From Planctomycetales bacterium (GTDB lineage: Bacteria; 4484-113; JAFGCY01), in contig JAHEFU010000033.1 of the NCBI GenBank assembly GCA_024645305.1, forward strand, positions 1 to 17,217: 17,217 nt of DNA, written 5' to 3'. The notes below the pieces were generated by a model, which had not been told where the DNA came from, ran no database searches, and was given only the letters and a program-made list of their open reading frames with translations. The position numbers and the translations under genes were made by a program. Below, piece by piece: positions 1-6,522 of this stretch; the stretch's first letter is position 1, and each line of letters starts with the position of its first letter.

Positions 1-996
1 CGTGCGCACGATCTCGAACTCGTCATCGGCCTGTTCCTCGATCACCAGCCAGCCCTTCTGGGCCAGCTGCAGCATCACCGCGCTGAGGATCCCGCTGTCC
101 GCCCCCATCTTCCAGATGTAGCGCAGGGCGGCGGGGGAGAGGCCGATCAGCGGTGTTTCCTCACGCAGCACCAGGCCTTCGCGCGGGTCACGGCCGACCC
201 GAACCCACAGCACAAGGTAGTAGATGCAGGCGGCGGCCAGCAGCAGCAGGGCGGCGTACAGCCAGCCGTTGTCAAGCACCCACCACTGCAGCGAGGCGGC
301 CGGACTGTCCAGCAGCACCGCGCCGCGCGGGAAGGTGGTGACGATCGTCATACCCTCATAGACCCCAAAGGGCCGCGTGCTTTCATAGGACACCCGGCCG
401 CGGCCCTCGAAGCGGGTCGTGTAATCCTGGCCCTGGGCCCCGAGCACACCGGTGTAAGCCTCCATTCCGACCTTGCTGCGGCTCATATCCTCGGGCAGGA
501 TCACCAGCGCACTCACCCGGTCGATGGGGAAGGTCCAGAAGTTGCCGGTCACATTCCAGTAAAGTTCGTCATGGTCCTCAAAGCGGCGGGCCTGGCGCGG
601 GGCGCTGTAGCGGATGGTATAGACATGCTCGCCCTTTTCGACGTAGCGGTCCCCGCTACCGATGCGGATCCGCGTGTAGCCCAGGTCGTACTCGAGCTCG
701 AAGTCCTCCGGCACACCGTCCAGCCGGACCTCCTTGACCCGTAGGGGCACCCGCACGGGGGCACCCATGCCGTGGCGGATCGGGATGTCGCGCAGGATGC
801 CGTGGTTGATGCTCTGGTTCTGCACATTGAAGCGGATGTTCTCGGTGACATCCACGCTGCTGTCCGCATTCACGCGGATCTCGGCCTGGAAGTGCAGGAT
901 CCGCTCCTGCCAGTCCGTCTGGGCCTGAGCGGAAGCGGACGGCCCCACGAGCATGGTCAACAGCAGCACAGCCAGCAGGGATCCCGGTATTCGCAC
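1..996 (-). CDS. DUF2207 family predicted membrane protein (C-terminus cut by window edge)
   Basis: 332 codons are visible and the frame is open to the left edge, so the C-terminal part is missing. From the GTG at 996 the protein starts with a signal peptide (hydrophobic residues about 7-18, cleavage expected after the ASA at 21-23). An extracytoplasmic domain follows, with the hallmark FEDHDELYWNVTGNFWTFPI at about 139-158. A transmembrane helix lies at about 244-265, and then comes GRDP (268-271) and GLSPAALRY (285-293), the usual start of the cytoplasmic half. This order matches the DUF2207 family, whose biochemical role is unknown. The GTG is the only reasonable start: a stop lies six codons upstream, and there is no Shine-Dalgarno. 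A good promoter places transcription start at or next to the GTG. Divergent from pyruvate kinase. Family call is confident; function is not known. Confidence 0.88.
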   Translation of the reverse strand, partial: MRIPGSLLAVLLLTMLVGPSASAQAQTDWQERILHFQAEIRVNADSSVDVTENIRFNVQNQSINHGILRDIPIRHGMGAPVRVPLRVKEVRLDGVPEDFELEYDLGYTRIRIGSGDRYVEKGEHVYTIRYSAPRQARRFEDHDELYWNVTGNFWTFPIDRVSALVILPEDMSRSKVGMEAYTGVLGAQGQDYTTRFEGRGRVSYESTRPFGVYEGMTIVTTFPRGAVLLDSPAASLQWWVLDNGWLYAALLLLAAACIYYLVLWVRVGRDPREGLVLREETPLIGLSPAALRYIWKMGADSGILSAVMLQLAQKGWLVIEEQADDEFEIVRT

Positions 997-1002
997 GGCA
1001 TA

Positions 1003-1031
1003 ACCATAAGTTCAGCCGCAGCCGCTGTCAA
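1003..1031 (-). promoter_or_regulatory. Sigma70-type promoter of the DUF2207 gene
   Basis: On the minus strand, a perfect -35 TTGACA (1031-1026) is followed by a 17-bp spacer and TATGGT (1008-1003) as the -10. A start 6-7 bases after the -10 falls on or beside the GTG start codon at 996, which implies a leaderless mRNA. Seen by eye, not scored. Confidence 0.6.
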
Positions 1032-1126
1032 TCGGGCCACGGGCGGGATTTCAGCGGATTCATAGCCCCGCCTCAATGACCATGTATAGAATATGGCAGT
1101 CCCGCGAGGGTGGGACAGGAGGACAG

Positions 1127-2551
1127 ATGGCGGGAACCAAGATCGTCTGCACAATCGGCCCGGCCAGCTCCAGCGAGGAGCAGATGCGGGCCCTGATCCG
1201 CGCCGGGATGAGCGTGGCCCGGCTGAACTTCTCACACGGCAGCATGGATACGCACCGTGAATGGGTGCGCCGACTGCGTCGTATCGCCGCCGAGGAGGGA
1301 GCTCCGCTGTGCATCATGCAGGACCTCAGCGGGCCGAAGGTGCGCATCGGGCATTTCAGCGAGGGCCGCGTATTCCTCAGCCCCGGCCAGCCGTTCAGCC
1401 TGACCGACGAGTCCATAACCGGCAGCATTTCCGGTGTGCAGGTTGACATCGAGGACCTCGCCGGGCTGGCCCGCGGCTGCGAGCGCCTGATGCTGGCGGA
1501 CGGCATGATCGAACTCAGGGTGACCGGCATCAGTGGCCGCACGGTGCAGACGGAGGTGGTCGTCGGCGGCTACCTCTCGGACCGCAAGGGCATCGCCTTC
1601 CCGGGCCGCGCCCTGCCGATCGACCCGCTGACCGAGAAGGACATCGCGGACCTGCAGGTCGGCATCGAGGAGGACGTGGATTACATCGCGCTGTCCTTCG
1701 TGCGCGGCCGCCACGACATGGACGAGCTGCGCCGTCGCGTCGATGCCGCCGGCAGCCGTGCCGGACTGATTGCCAAGCTGGAGCGCCCGGAGGCGCTGGA
1801 CGACCTGGACGGGATCCTCGACGCCAGCGACGGAGTGATGGTGGCGCGTGGCGACCTGGGGATCGAGATGGCGCCGGAGGAGGTGCCACTGGCCCAGAAG
1901 CGCATCATCCGCGAGGCCACGCGGGCGGGCAAGTACGTGATCACCGCCACGCAGATGCTCGAGAGCATGATCCACAACTCCTGGCCGACCCGGGCCGAGG
2001 CCAGCGACGTTGCCAACGCCGTGCTCGACGGGACGGATGCCGTGATGCTCAGCGGCGAGACGGCCACGGGGGACAATCCCGTGCGCGTCGTGGAGATGAT
2101 GCGGCGTATCATCGTGGCTACGGAGGGCAGCCGCGAGCTGCGGAGGCCGGAACGCCGGCGGGACCTGTCGGAGGATGGCAACGAGTACCTCGCCATCGCC
2201 TGGGCCGCGGTGGAAATGGCGGAGATGACGGGAGCGAAGGCCATCGTGGCCTATACGGAATCCGGCACCACCGCCCGGCTCGTGAGCAAGCGCCGCCCGG
2301 ACGTGCCGGTGATCGGGATGACCCAGGACCCGCGGGTGCTGCGCCAGATCAACCTCGGCCGCAACATCGTGCCGGACCTCGTGACTGATGTCAAGGGCCT
2401 GGACAGCCTGCTGCGTGTCGTTGACAAACGGGTCATGGAACTGGGCCAGGCGGCGGAGGATGACAAGGTGATCGTCGTGGCCGGCCTGACGATGGGCGCG
2501 GACTGGAAGACCAACGTGATCAAGCTGCACCGCGTCGGCAGCCTGGACTGA
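1127..2551 (+). CDS. pyk: Pyruvate kinase
   Basis: 474 residues, the usual bacterial length. Catalyses phosphoenolpyruvate + ADP to pyruvate + ATP, the last step of glycolysis, in the cytoplasm. Visible motifs: N-terminal TKIVCTIGPAS; ARLNFSHGS (about 31-39) with the substrate Arg and the potassium-site Asn/Ser; DLSGPKVR (about 66-73); GLIAKLERPEA with catalytic Lys about 217; VARGDLGIE (about 239-247) for metal and substrate binding; TATQMLESM and the PTRAEASDVANAVLDGTDAV signature; then the C-terminal allosteric domain. Start chosen at 1127 because AGGAGG (1117-1122) precedes it by 4 bases and the protein then begins at the conserved TKIV strand. An in-frame ATG at 1076 would add 17 residues that do not look like the family. 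TATAGA at 1085-1090 could be a -10, but no good -35 is seen. Divergent from the DUF2207 gene. Confidence 0.97.
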   Translation: MAGTKIVCTIGPASSSEEQMRALIRAGMSVARLNFSHGSMDTHREWVRRLRRIAAEEGAPLCIMQDLSGPKVRIGHFSEGRVFLSPGQPFSLTDESITGSISGVQVDIEDLAGLARGCERLMLADGMIELRVTGISGRTVQTEVVVGGYLSDRKGIAFPGRALPIDPLTEKDIADLQVGIEEDVDYIALSFVRGRHDMDELRRRVDAAGSRAGLIAKLERPEALDDLDGILDASDGVMVARGDLGIEMAPEEVPLAQKRIIREATRAGKYVITATQMLESMIHNSWPTRAEASDVANAVLDGTDAVMLSGETATGDNPVRVVEMMRRIIVATEGSRELRRPERRRDLSEDGNEYLAIAWAAVEMAEMTGAKAIVAYTESGTTARLVSKRRPDVPVIGMTQDPRVLRQINLGRNIVPDLVTDVKGLDSLLRVVDKRVMELGQAAEDDKVIVVAGLTMGADWKTNVIKLHRVGSLD

Positions 2552-2627
2552 GGATTTGCCATCTCGCTCATCGCTCGATGGTCTGAGGCTGTATCAGTGG
2601 GTACTTGGCAGTGGTAGCAGGCAAAGA

Positions 2628-2681
2628 AGCGCGGGCTGAATACCCGCGCTCCTGCGAGCTGAACGTTCGCGCTCCTGCGTC
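2628..2681. repeat. Intergenic hairpin plus 23-bp tandem duplication
   Basis: AGCGCGGG (2628-2635) and CCCGCGCT (2643-2650) form an 8-bp stem with a 7-base loop. Two 23-bp units then lie head to tail (2636-2658 and 2659-2681); both begin CTGAA and share CGCGCTCCTGCG (2645-2656 and 2668-2679). The element lies between two convergent genes. On the minus strand the stem is followed by TTCTTTGC, so it may act as a weak terminator for the coiled-coil gene. The look is that of a dispersed intergenic repeat, but only one locus is visible here. Confidence 0.5.
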
Positions 2682-2690
2682 AGGCCTCCA

Positions 2691-4487
2691 TTACTCCCTG
2701 ACGACGGCCCTGGCGCCGCAGAGCTCATCATTGTCGTCATACTGCAGTTCAACCATCACGCTGCAGTCGAAGCCGTTCTCCTTCAGCCATTTGTTGACGG
2801 TGGCGGCCATCTTCTTCGCCGGTGTGTTGGCCGGGAAGCTGAACAGGTGGTCCTCGAAACGGAAGCTGATCTTGCCTTCGCCCTCTCCGGCCCTGTGCAG
2901 TTCCTCGAGCATTGTCAGTTCCAGCAGTTCGCCCTCAGGCAGCCGCAGTTCAAGGATCACGTCCTTGAGATCCTCGAGCTGCTGCAGCTCCAGCATAAGC
3001 TCGCCGAGTTCCAGTCCCTCCAGTGACGACAGCTCCGCCTCGAGTTCCTGCTGCAGGCCGTCCAGTTCGACGCGCAGCTCAGCCTGCATCTCCTTTTCCA
3101 TTTCCCTGAGTTCCACGGCCTGGCCATCCTCCAGCTGCTGGAGCTCCACCTTCATCTCGAGCAGGCCGTCCTCCAGTTTATGCATTTCCACATTCAGTAG
3201 TTCCGAATTCAGTTCCCGCAGCCCGGTTTCCTCATTGCGCAGCTCGCGGATGGCAATCTCACGGATCTCATCCATGTCTTCCAGTCCCGCCAGGGCCTCG
3301 CGCAGTTCCACTTCCAGTCCCTGCAGCTCGCCGTCCAGATCGATGGCAACCAGGTCAAGGTCCAGTCCCGCAAGCTCCCGCTCAAGCTCTTGCAGGATCT
3401 GCTCGTTGTCCAGCTCATCCGCGTGCAGGGCCAGCTGCTCTTCCACCAGGGCCTCGATATCCAGCTCTTCCAGCATCCGGCGCTGCTCATCCAGCACCGG
3501 CCCGAGTTCCTCATGCATCCGGCGCTGTTCCTCAGCGACGATGTGCTGGATCTCCACCGAGAGCTCAGTGTGGTCCGAGCCGGCTGCGGCTGCCAGTTCC
3601 CGCTCCTCGAGCACTTTCTGCAGGCGCAGCTGCATGTCCGCCAGCTGCCCGGCATCCGGCGCGATTTCCTCGATCAGGCGCAGGCGGGTCTCCAGCAGGC
3701 CGGAAGCCTCCTGGAGCTTGCCGTCACGCTCGCCCATGACCTCCACCAGCAGGACCTTCGCCCGTGCCAGTTCCTCCCGGGCCCGGTCCAGTTCCTCGCG
3801 GCTGCGCTCATCGGCCCCGCCGGACAGCATGGTGATCTCATCCTGTAGTTCCTGCATGTGGACCTTGATTCCCGCCGCGTCACCATAGGCCGCGAAACGG
3901 TCGCGGGCCCGCCGGGCCGCTGCGTTGTCAGAATCATCAGCAGCTTCATCCAGCACGAAGATCACACCGCTGAGGCTATGCAGGTTGTCAGCCAGCGGGT
4001 CGCTCATCATGGCCACGCGGTGCACACTACCCCGGATGGCACGGAATTCGTCGAGGATGCGTCGCGACTGGGCCTGCCAGTCCTGCTGCTTCTGCTGCAC
4101 CTCGCTGTCACTGGCGGCCACGCCGAGGTCGAAGACGATGGCCCGGCCGGCGCTTTGCGCGTAGGATGTGCTGGCGGGCAGCTGGGCCATCATGGTGACG
4201 GCCAGCAGCAGCGTTGCCAGGATTGCCAGCCGGGCGGGCCAGGGGCGGCCGCCCAGCAGTCTGATTATCGGATTCATGTTGTTCTCCCTGTCAGTATGCG
4301 TCTGTGCCAGAGCGCCGGCGAGCATCCGCTGGCGCCCCGGTTCAGGACCGGCCTTGATCCGCAGGCCGCTCAGGGCTGCATTGATCCCGGCTTCACGCCG
4401 CAGTTCCGCTGCATTCAGCCTGCCGTCATTCGGTATGTCCTCCGGTCTGGCCAGCTTGTCGAGCAGGATCCGTTGCCTGGGGTCCAT
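2691..4487 (-). CDS. Membrane-anchored giant coiled-coil protein, putative anti-sigma factor
   Basis: 598 residues. ATG 4487-4485 overlaps the sigma factor's TGA by one base (TGATG), with GGAGG 7 bases upstream, so translation is coupled and an anti-sigma role is inferred. Residues 1-70 are hydrophilic and would be cytoplasmic; the zinc-anti-sigma HxxxCxxC motif is absent. One transmembrane helix lies at about 84-106. Residues 111-207 form a mixed extracytoplasmic region. About 208-530 is a nearly continuous Glu/Leu-rich coiled coil (for example LEEL, ELREMEKEMQAEL). The last about 60 residues are a small non-coiled domain (GKISFRFEDHLFSFPANTP, two Cys). A second start at Met71 (4277) has its own AGGGAG 6 bases upstream and would give a protein starting with a signal peptide (cleavage after SYA, 108-110). 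I do not recognise the extracytoplasmic family. It could instead be a secreted coiled-coil protein fused to an anti-sigma tail. Confidence 0.75.
   Translation of the reverse strand: MDPRQRILLDKLARPEDIPNDGRLNAAELRREAGINAALSGLRIKAGPEPGRQRMLAGALAQTHTDRENNMNPIIRLLGGRPWPARLAILATLLLAVTMMAQLPASTSYAQSAGRAIVFDLGVAASDSEVQQKQQDWQAQSRRILDEFRAIRGSVHRVAMMSDPLADNLHSLSGVIFVLDEAADDSDNAAARRARDRFAAYGDAAGIKVHMQELQDEITMLSGGADERSREELDRAREELARAKVLLVEVMGERDGKLQEASGLLETRLRLIEEIAPDAGQLADMQLRLQKVLEERELAAAAGSDHTELSVEIQHIVAEEQRRMHEELGPVLDEQRRMLEELDIEALVEEQLALHADELDNEQILQELERELAGLDLDLVAIDLDGELQGLEVELREALAGLEDMDEIREIAIRELRNEETGLRELNSELLNVEMHKLEDGLLEMKVELQQLEDGQAVELREMEKEMQAELRVELDGLQQELEAELSSLEGLELGELMLELQQLEDLKDVILELRLPEGELLELTMLEELHRAGEGEGKISFRFEDHLFSFPANTPAKKMAATVNKWLKENGFDCSVMVELQYDDNDELCGARAVVRE
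4278..4289 (-). promoter_or_regulatory. Internal ribosome binding site before Met71 of the coiled-coil gene
   Basis: AGGGAG (4289-4284 on the minus strand) lies 6 bases before an in-frame ATG at 4277-4275. Residues after this ATG read as a signal peptide (Arg at position 6 of the short form, hydrophobic core, SYA cleavage site). It could make a shorter exported form without the cytoplasmic 70 residues. Confidence 0.45.
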
Positions 4488-5041
4488 CAGAGTTCCTCCG
4501 GCGCCGTACCGGCGCCACTGTAGTACGGTTGTGCATCCAGCAGCCTGCGCAGGCTGCGCCGGGCCCTAAACAGCCGCTGTGAGACGATACTCACACTGGC
4601 GCCGAGCACTGTGGCCACTTCGTCAAGCTGCAGGTCCTCTACGTAGAAGAGAGTCAGCAGTTCACGCTGCGGCTTTGGCAGCTCAAGCAGGGCCACGGCC
4701 ACGGCATCGGACAGCAGGCTGCAGTCCGTGGCTGGGGCCAGACGCTCGTCGGGCAGTTCCGCCTCCACCTTGCGGCGCCGCAGGGTGGAAATGAACCGGG
4801 TGCGCACCACCGCCATCAGCCAGGCCTTGAAACCCGCGGGATCCCGCAGCTGGCCGAACTTGCGCAGCGCATGGGCCAGTGAATCCTGCAGCAGATCCTC
4901 ACTGTCCTCACGGCGCGCGCAGAGGTAGCAGCAGTAACGCCAGGCCATGCTGTAGATCTCCGGCGTCAGTGCTTCATCAAATGCCGCGGCAGCCGCTTCG
5001 CTCGCTTGCACGTATACAGGGATGCCTCGAGCATAGGCCAA
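4487..5041 (-). CDS. ECF-family RNA polymerase sigma factor
   Basis: 184 residues, typical ECF length. It directs RNA polymerase to its own regulon in the cytoplasm. Region 2 spans about 28-92: YCCYLCARREDSEDLLQDSL matches the core-binding and -10 recognition helix (usual form DAEDLVQ), and FKAWLMAVVRTRFISTLRRRK matches the end of region 2. Region 4 spans about 112-168: LPKPQRELLTLFYVEDLQLDEVA, then LGASVSIVSQRLFRARRSLR as the helix-turn-helix for the -35 element. The start is uncertain. The longest frame opens with TTG at 5041 and has no Shine-Dalgarno; GTG at 5011 is the next option, and neither choice affects the domains. The stop overlaps the next gene's start by one base, the classic sigma/anti-sigma arrangement. 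No ECF-type promoter motif was clear upstream, where a 7-bp repeat array lies. Confidence 0.9.
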   Translation of the reverse strand: MAYARGIPVYVQASEAAAAAFDEALTPEIYSMAWRYCCYLCARREDSEDLLQDSLAHALRKFGQLRDPAGFKAWLMAVVRTRFISTLRRRKVEAELPDERLAPATDCSLLSDAVAVALLELPKPQRELLTLFYVEDLQLDEVATVLGASVSIVSQRLFRARRSLRRLLDAQPYYSGAGTAPEEL

Positions 5042-5072
5042 TCTAACGGGCAGGGCAAAAAAACGGGGAAGA

Positions 5073-5205
5073 AGTGGGCAGGGAGCTGGGGGCAGGGGCA
5101 GGTTGCCGGTTGCAGTTTGCAGGTTGCGGGTTACAAAAGGCAGCTAACAGCTTGCAGCTCAAGGATCACCGTTTGCGGATCATGGATCACGAACTACGGC
5201 TTACC
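5073..5205. repeat. Degenerate 7-bp-phased tandem repeat array
   Basis: About 19 heptamers can be read in one register. The clearest run is GGTTGCC, GGTTGCA, GTTTGCA, GGTTGCG, GGTTACA (5101-5135). Further units include GCTAACA, GCTTGCA, GATCACC, GTTTGCG, GATCATG, GATCACG, AACTACG and GCTTACC. G-rich units such as AGTGGGC and AGGGAGC precede them. There is no coding sense and no spacer structure as in CRISPR. It lies between the divergent sigma-factor and yceI genes, so it could affect either promoter. It resembles heptanucleotide STRR repeats described in cyanobacteria; that is a likeness in form, not proof of kinship. Confidence 0.6.
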
Positions 5206-5207
5206 GG

Positions 5208-5271
5208 GGCAGCAATTTCTGCCTGTAAATGAAACAATTTTGCGAGAATGGAATATCAATAGGCAGCAATT
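5208..5271. repeat. Pair of 10-bp direct repeats upstream of yceI
   Basis: GGCAGCAATT occurs at 5208-5217 and again at 5262-5271, 54 bp apart. The first copy also forms a small dyad, GGCAG-6-CTGCC (5208-5223). The spacing would suit a regulator binding on one face of the helix, about five turns apart. No recognisable promoter was found between them. Confidence 0.3.
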
Positions 5272-5317
5272 GCGCAGGCCCTGACCTGTCGCAGGAAAAC
5301 GCAAGAGGTAAATGACT

Positions 5318-5893
5318 ATGATGAACAAACCGACTGGATTACTGCTGGGTTTGATAGCACTTCTGGTGCTGGCTGCGCCGGCGGCAGCTGCGGATGAGCT
5401 GAGTGTGGACCCCGTCCATTCAAGCATTGTGTTCCGGATTGAGCATATGAGTGCTGCCCCGGTCTTCGGCCGCTTCAATGAAAAGAGCGGGAGCATCATG
5501 CTGGATACGGCGAACCCGGCAAACAGCTCCGTCAGCTTCTCGATTGACCCGGCCAGCGTGGATACCGGCAATGCCAAGCGCGACGGGCACCTGATGAGTC
5601 CCGACTTCTTCAGTGCCAAGGAATTTCCGGTGCTGAAATTCCAGAGCTCCAGCGTCAGCAAGGGCTCCGACGGCAGCTGGCGGGTAAAGGGCCTGCTGGA
5701 GATGCACGGCATGAAGCAGGAAGTCAGCTTCACGGCGCAGCACAAGATCGGCAAGGGTATGAAGGGCGAGGCGATCCACGGTTTCTACACCGAGTTCACG
5801 ATCAACCGCATGGACTTCAACATCGGGCCCAGCTTCGACGACGCTGCCCTAAGCCATGAAGTGATGCTGTACATCAGCCTGGAAGCCAAGTAG
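5318..5893 (+). CDS. YceI-family periplasmic protein
   Basis: 191 residues. An N-terminal signal peptide (hydrophobic core, cleavage expected after APAAAA) is followed by a full YceI-like lipocalin-type beta-barrel. Family hallmarks: SVDPVHSSIVFRIEHM at the first strand, FGRFNEKSGSI, then KRDGHLMSPDFFSAKEFP (usual form RDxHLxSxDFF), LLEMHGMKQEVSF and FTINRMDFNIGPS. Relatives bind isoprenoid or other lipid-like chains in a long cavity; in many bacteria they are induced by acid, osmotic or other stress. The ligand here is not known. Start at 5318 preferred because AGAGG (5304-5308) is 9 bases away; ATG 5312 is in frame but only 3 bases from that site and would add two residues. Ends at a strong terminator, so probably monocistronic. 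Its nearness to an ECF sigma gene makes it a candidate regulon member; that is inference. Confidence 0.93.
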   Translation: MMNKPTGLLLGLIALLVLAAPAAAADELSVDPVHSSIVFRIEHMSAAPVFGRFNEKSGSIMLDTANPANSSVSFSIDPASVDTGNAKRDGHLMSPDFFSAKEFPVLKFQSSSVSKGSDGSWRVKGLLEMHGMKQEVSFTAQHKIGKGMKGEAIHGFYTEFTINRMDFNIGPSFDDAALSHEVMLYISLEAK

Positions 5894-5919
5894 ACCTCCC
5901 GACAGAACGAAATTGCAAC

Positions 5920-5954
5920 ACAGCCCGTCTGCATGGCGGGCTGTATCCTTTTCT
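5920..5954 (+). terminator. Rho-independent terminator after yceI
   Basis: ACAGCCCG (5920-5927) and CGGGCTGT (5937-5944) form an 8-bp GC-rich stem with a 9-base loop. It is followed by ATCCTTTTCT, a T-rich tail. It begins 27 bases after the yceI stop codon. Confidence 0.75.
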
Positions 5955-5985
5955 GAACGGACAGCACCGGATCAAGGAGATCTAT

Positions 5986-6522
5986 ATGCGTAACCAGAAG
6001 TCACTCGGCCCGGCCCTGATGGCCATTGCCGTCCTCAGCCTGCTGTGGCTGGCAAGCTGCGGTGGGGAAAGCACTCCCGGCCAGAACACGAAGGCCAACC
6101 AGTACAGCGGTTCGGCGGTCTCCAACTTCAGCGGACCGGACGGCGATGACGTGGATGCGCGCTCCGATGCCCGGGCGCTGATGGTCAACCGGACCTATGA
6201 CTTCACGGACAGCGGCTATCTCATCCAGTCCGGACCGGCCACTACGGCAGCCGGTGGCAACGTGAACTTCGGGGCTGGCACGGGCCTGGTGACGATCACC
6301 GGCGAGAGCGGTACGATTGCCCTCGGAGTGGCCCCCTCCAATCCCAGCTACAGCAATGTGGACCTGGTGGGCAGCTTCAACCGGGCAGCCGCCCAGTCCG
6401 CGATTGACAATGCGGGCAACACCTTCACCGTCAACTGGCAGATGACCTACAGCGCTGGTGCCTTCAGTTATGAGATCCACTTCGATCAGGTGCTGACCGG
6501 CTCGGATTTCCGCCAGCTCTGA
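5986..6522 (+). CDS. Small lipoprotein of unknown function
   Basis: 178 residues. The lipoprotein signal is clear: charged N-terminus, hydrophobic stretch about 9-22, lipobox LASC with Cys25 as the lipid-carrying residue, then a Gly/Ser/Asn-rich linker. The mature domain (about 65-178) is rich in Thr, Ser, Gly and aromatic residues in alternating patterns, which suggests a beta-sandwich. I recognise no family or active site; the only Cys is the lipobox one. AAGGAG lies 6-7 bases before the ATG, a strong ribosome binding site. It sits downstream of the yceI terminator and so likely has its own promoter. Its TGA shares the palindrome TGATCA with the stop of the opposing DUF502 gene, leaving no gap. 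Gene is near certain; function unknown. Confidence 0.85.
   Translation: MRNQKSLGPALMAIAVLSLLWLASCGGESTPGQNTKANQYSGSAVSNFSGPDGDDVDARSDARALMVNRTYDFTDSGYLIQSGPATTAAGGNVNFGAGTGLVTITGESGTIALGVAPSNPSYSNVDLVGSFNRAAAQSAIDNAGNTFTVNWQMTYSAGAFSYEIHFDQVLTGSDFRQL

Noticed and set aside
1076..1126. Longer pyruvate kinase start at 1076
   Set aside because: The extra 17 residues do not fit the family, and AGGAGG lies just before the ATG at 1127.
1232..2530. 432-codon minus-strand frame opposite pyruvate kinase
   Set aside because: His/Ala/Arg-rich translation with no known motif, fully antisense to a certain gene; a GC-codon shadow.
2552..2580. Terminator directly after pyk (CCATC...GATGG)
   Set aside because: Only a 5-bp stem with a 13-base loop and no T-tract.
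2605..3888. Long plus-strand frame rich in Ser opposite the coiled-coil gene
   Set aside because: It is the mirror of Glu/Leu codons; no domain, no ribosome site and extreme composition.
5073..5205. CRISPR array
   Set aside because: Units are 7 bp, directly adjacent and degenerate; there are no constant repeats with unique spacers and no cas genes.
5006..5284. 92-codon plus-strand frame over the heptamer array
   Set aside because: Translation simply reads repeat units; it overlaps the sigma-factor start and has no ribosome site.
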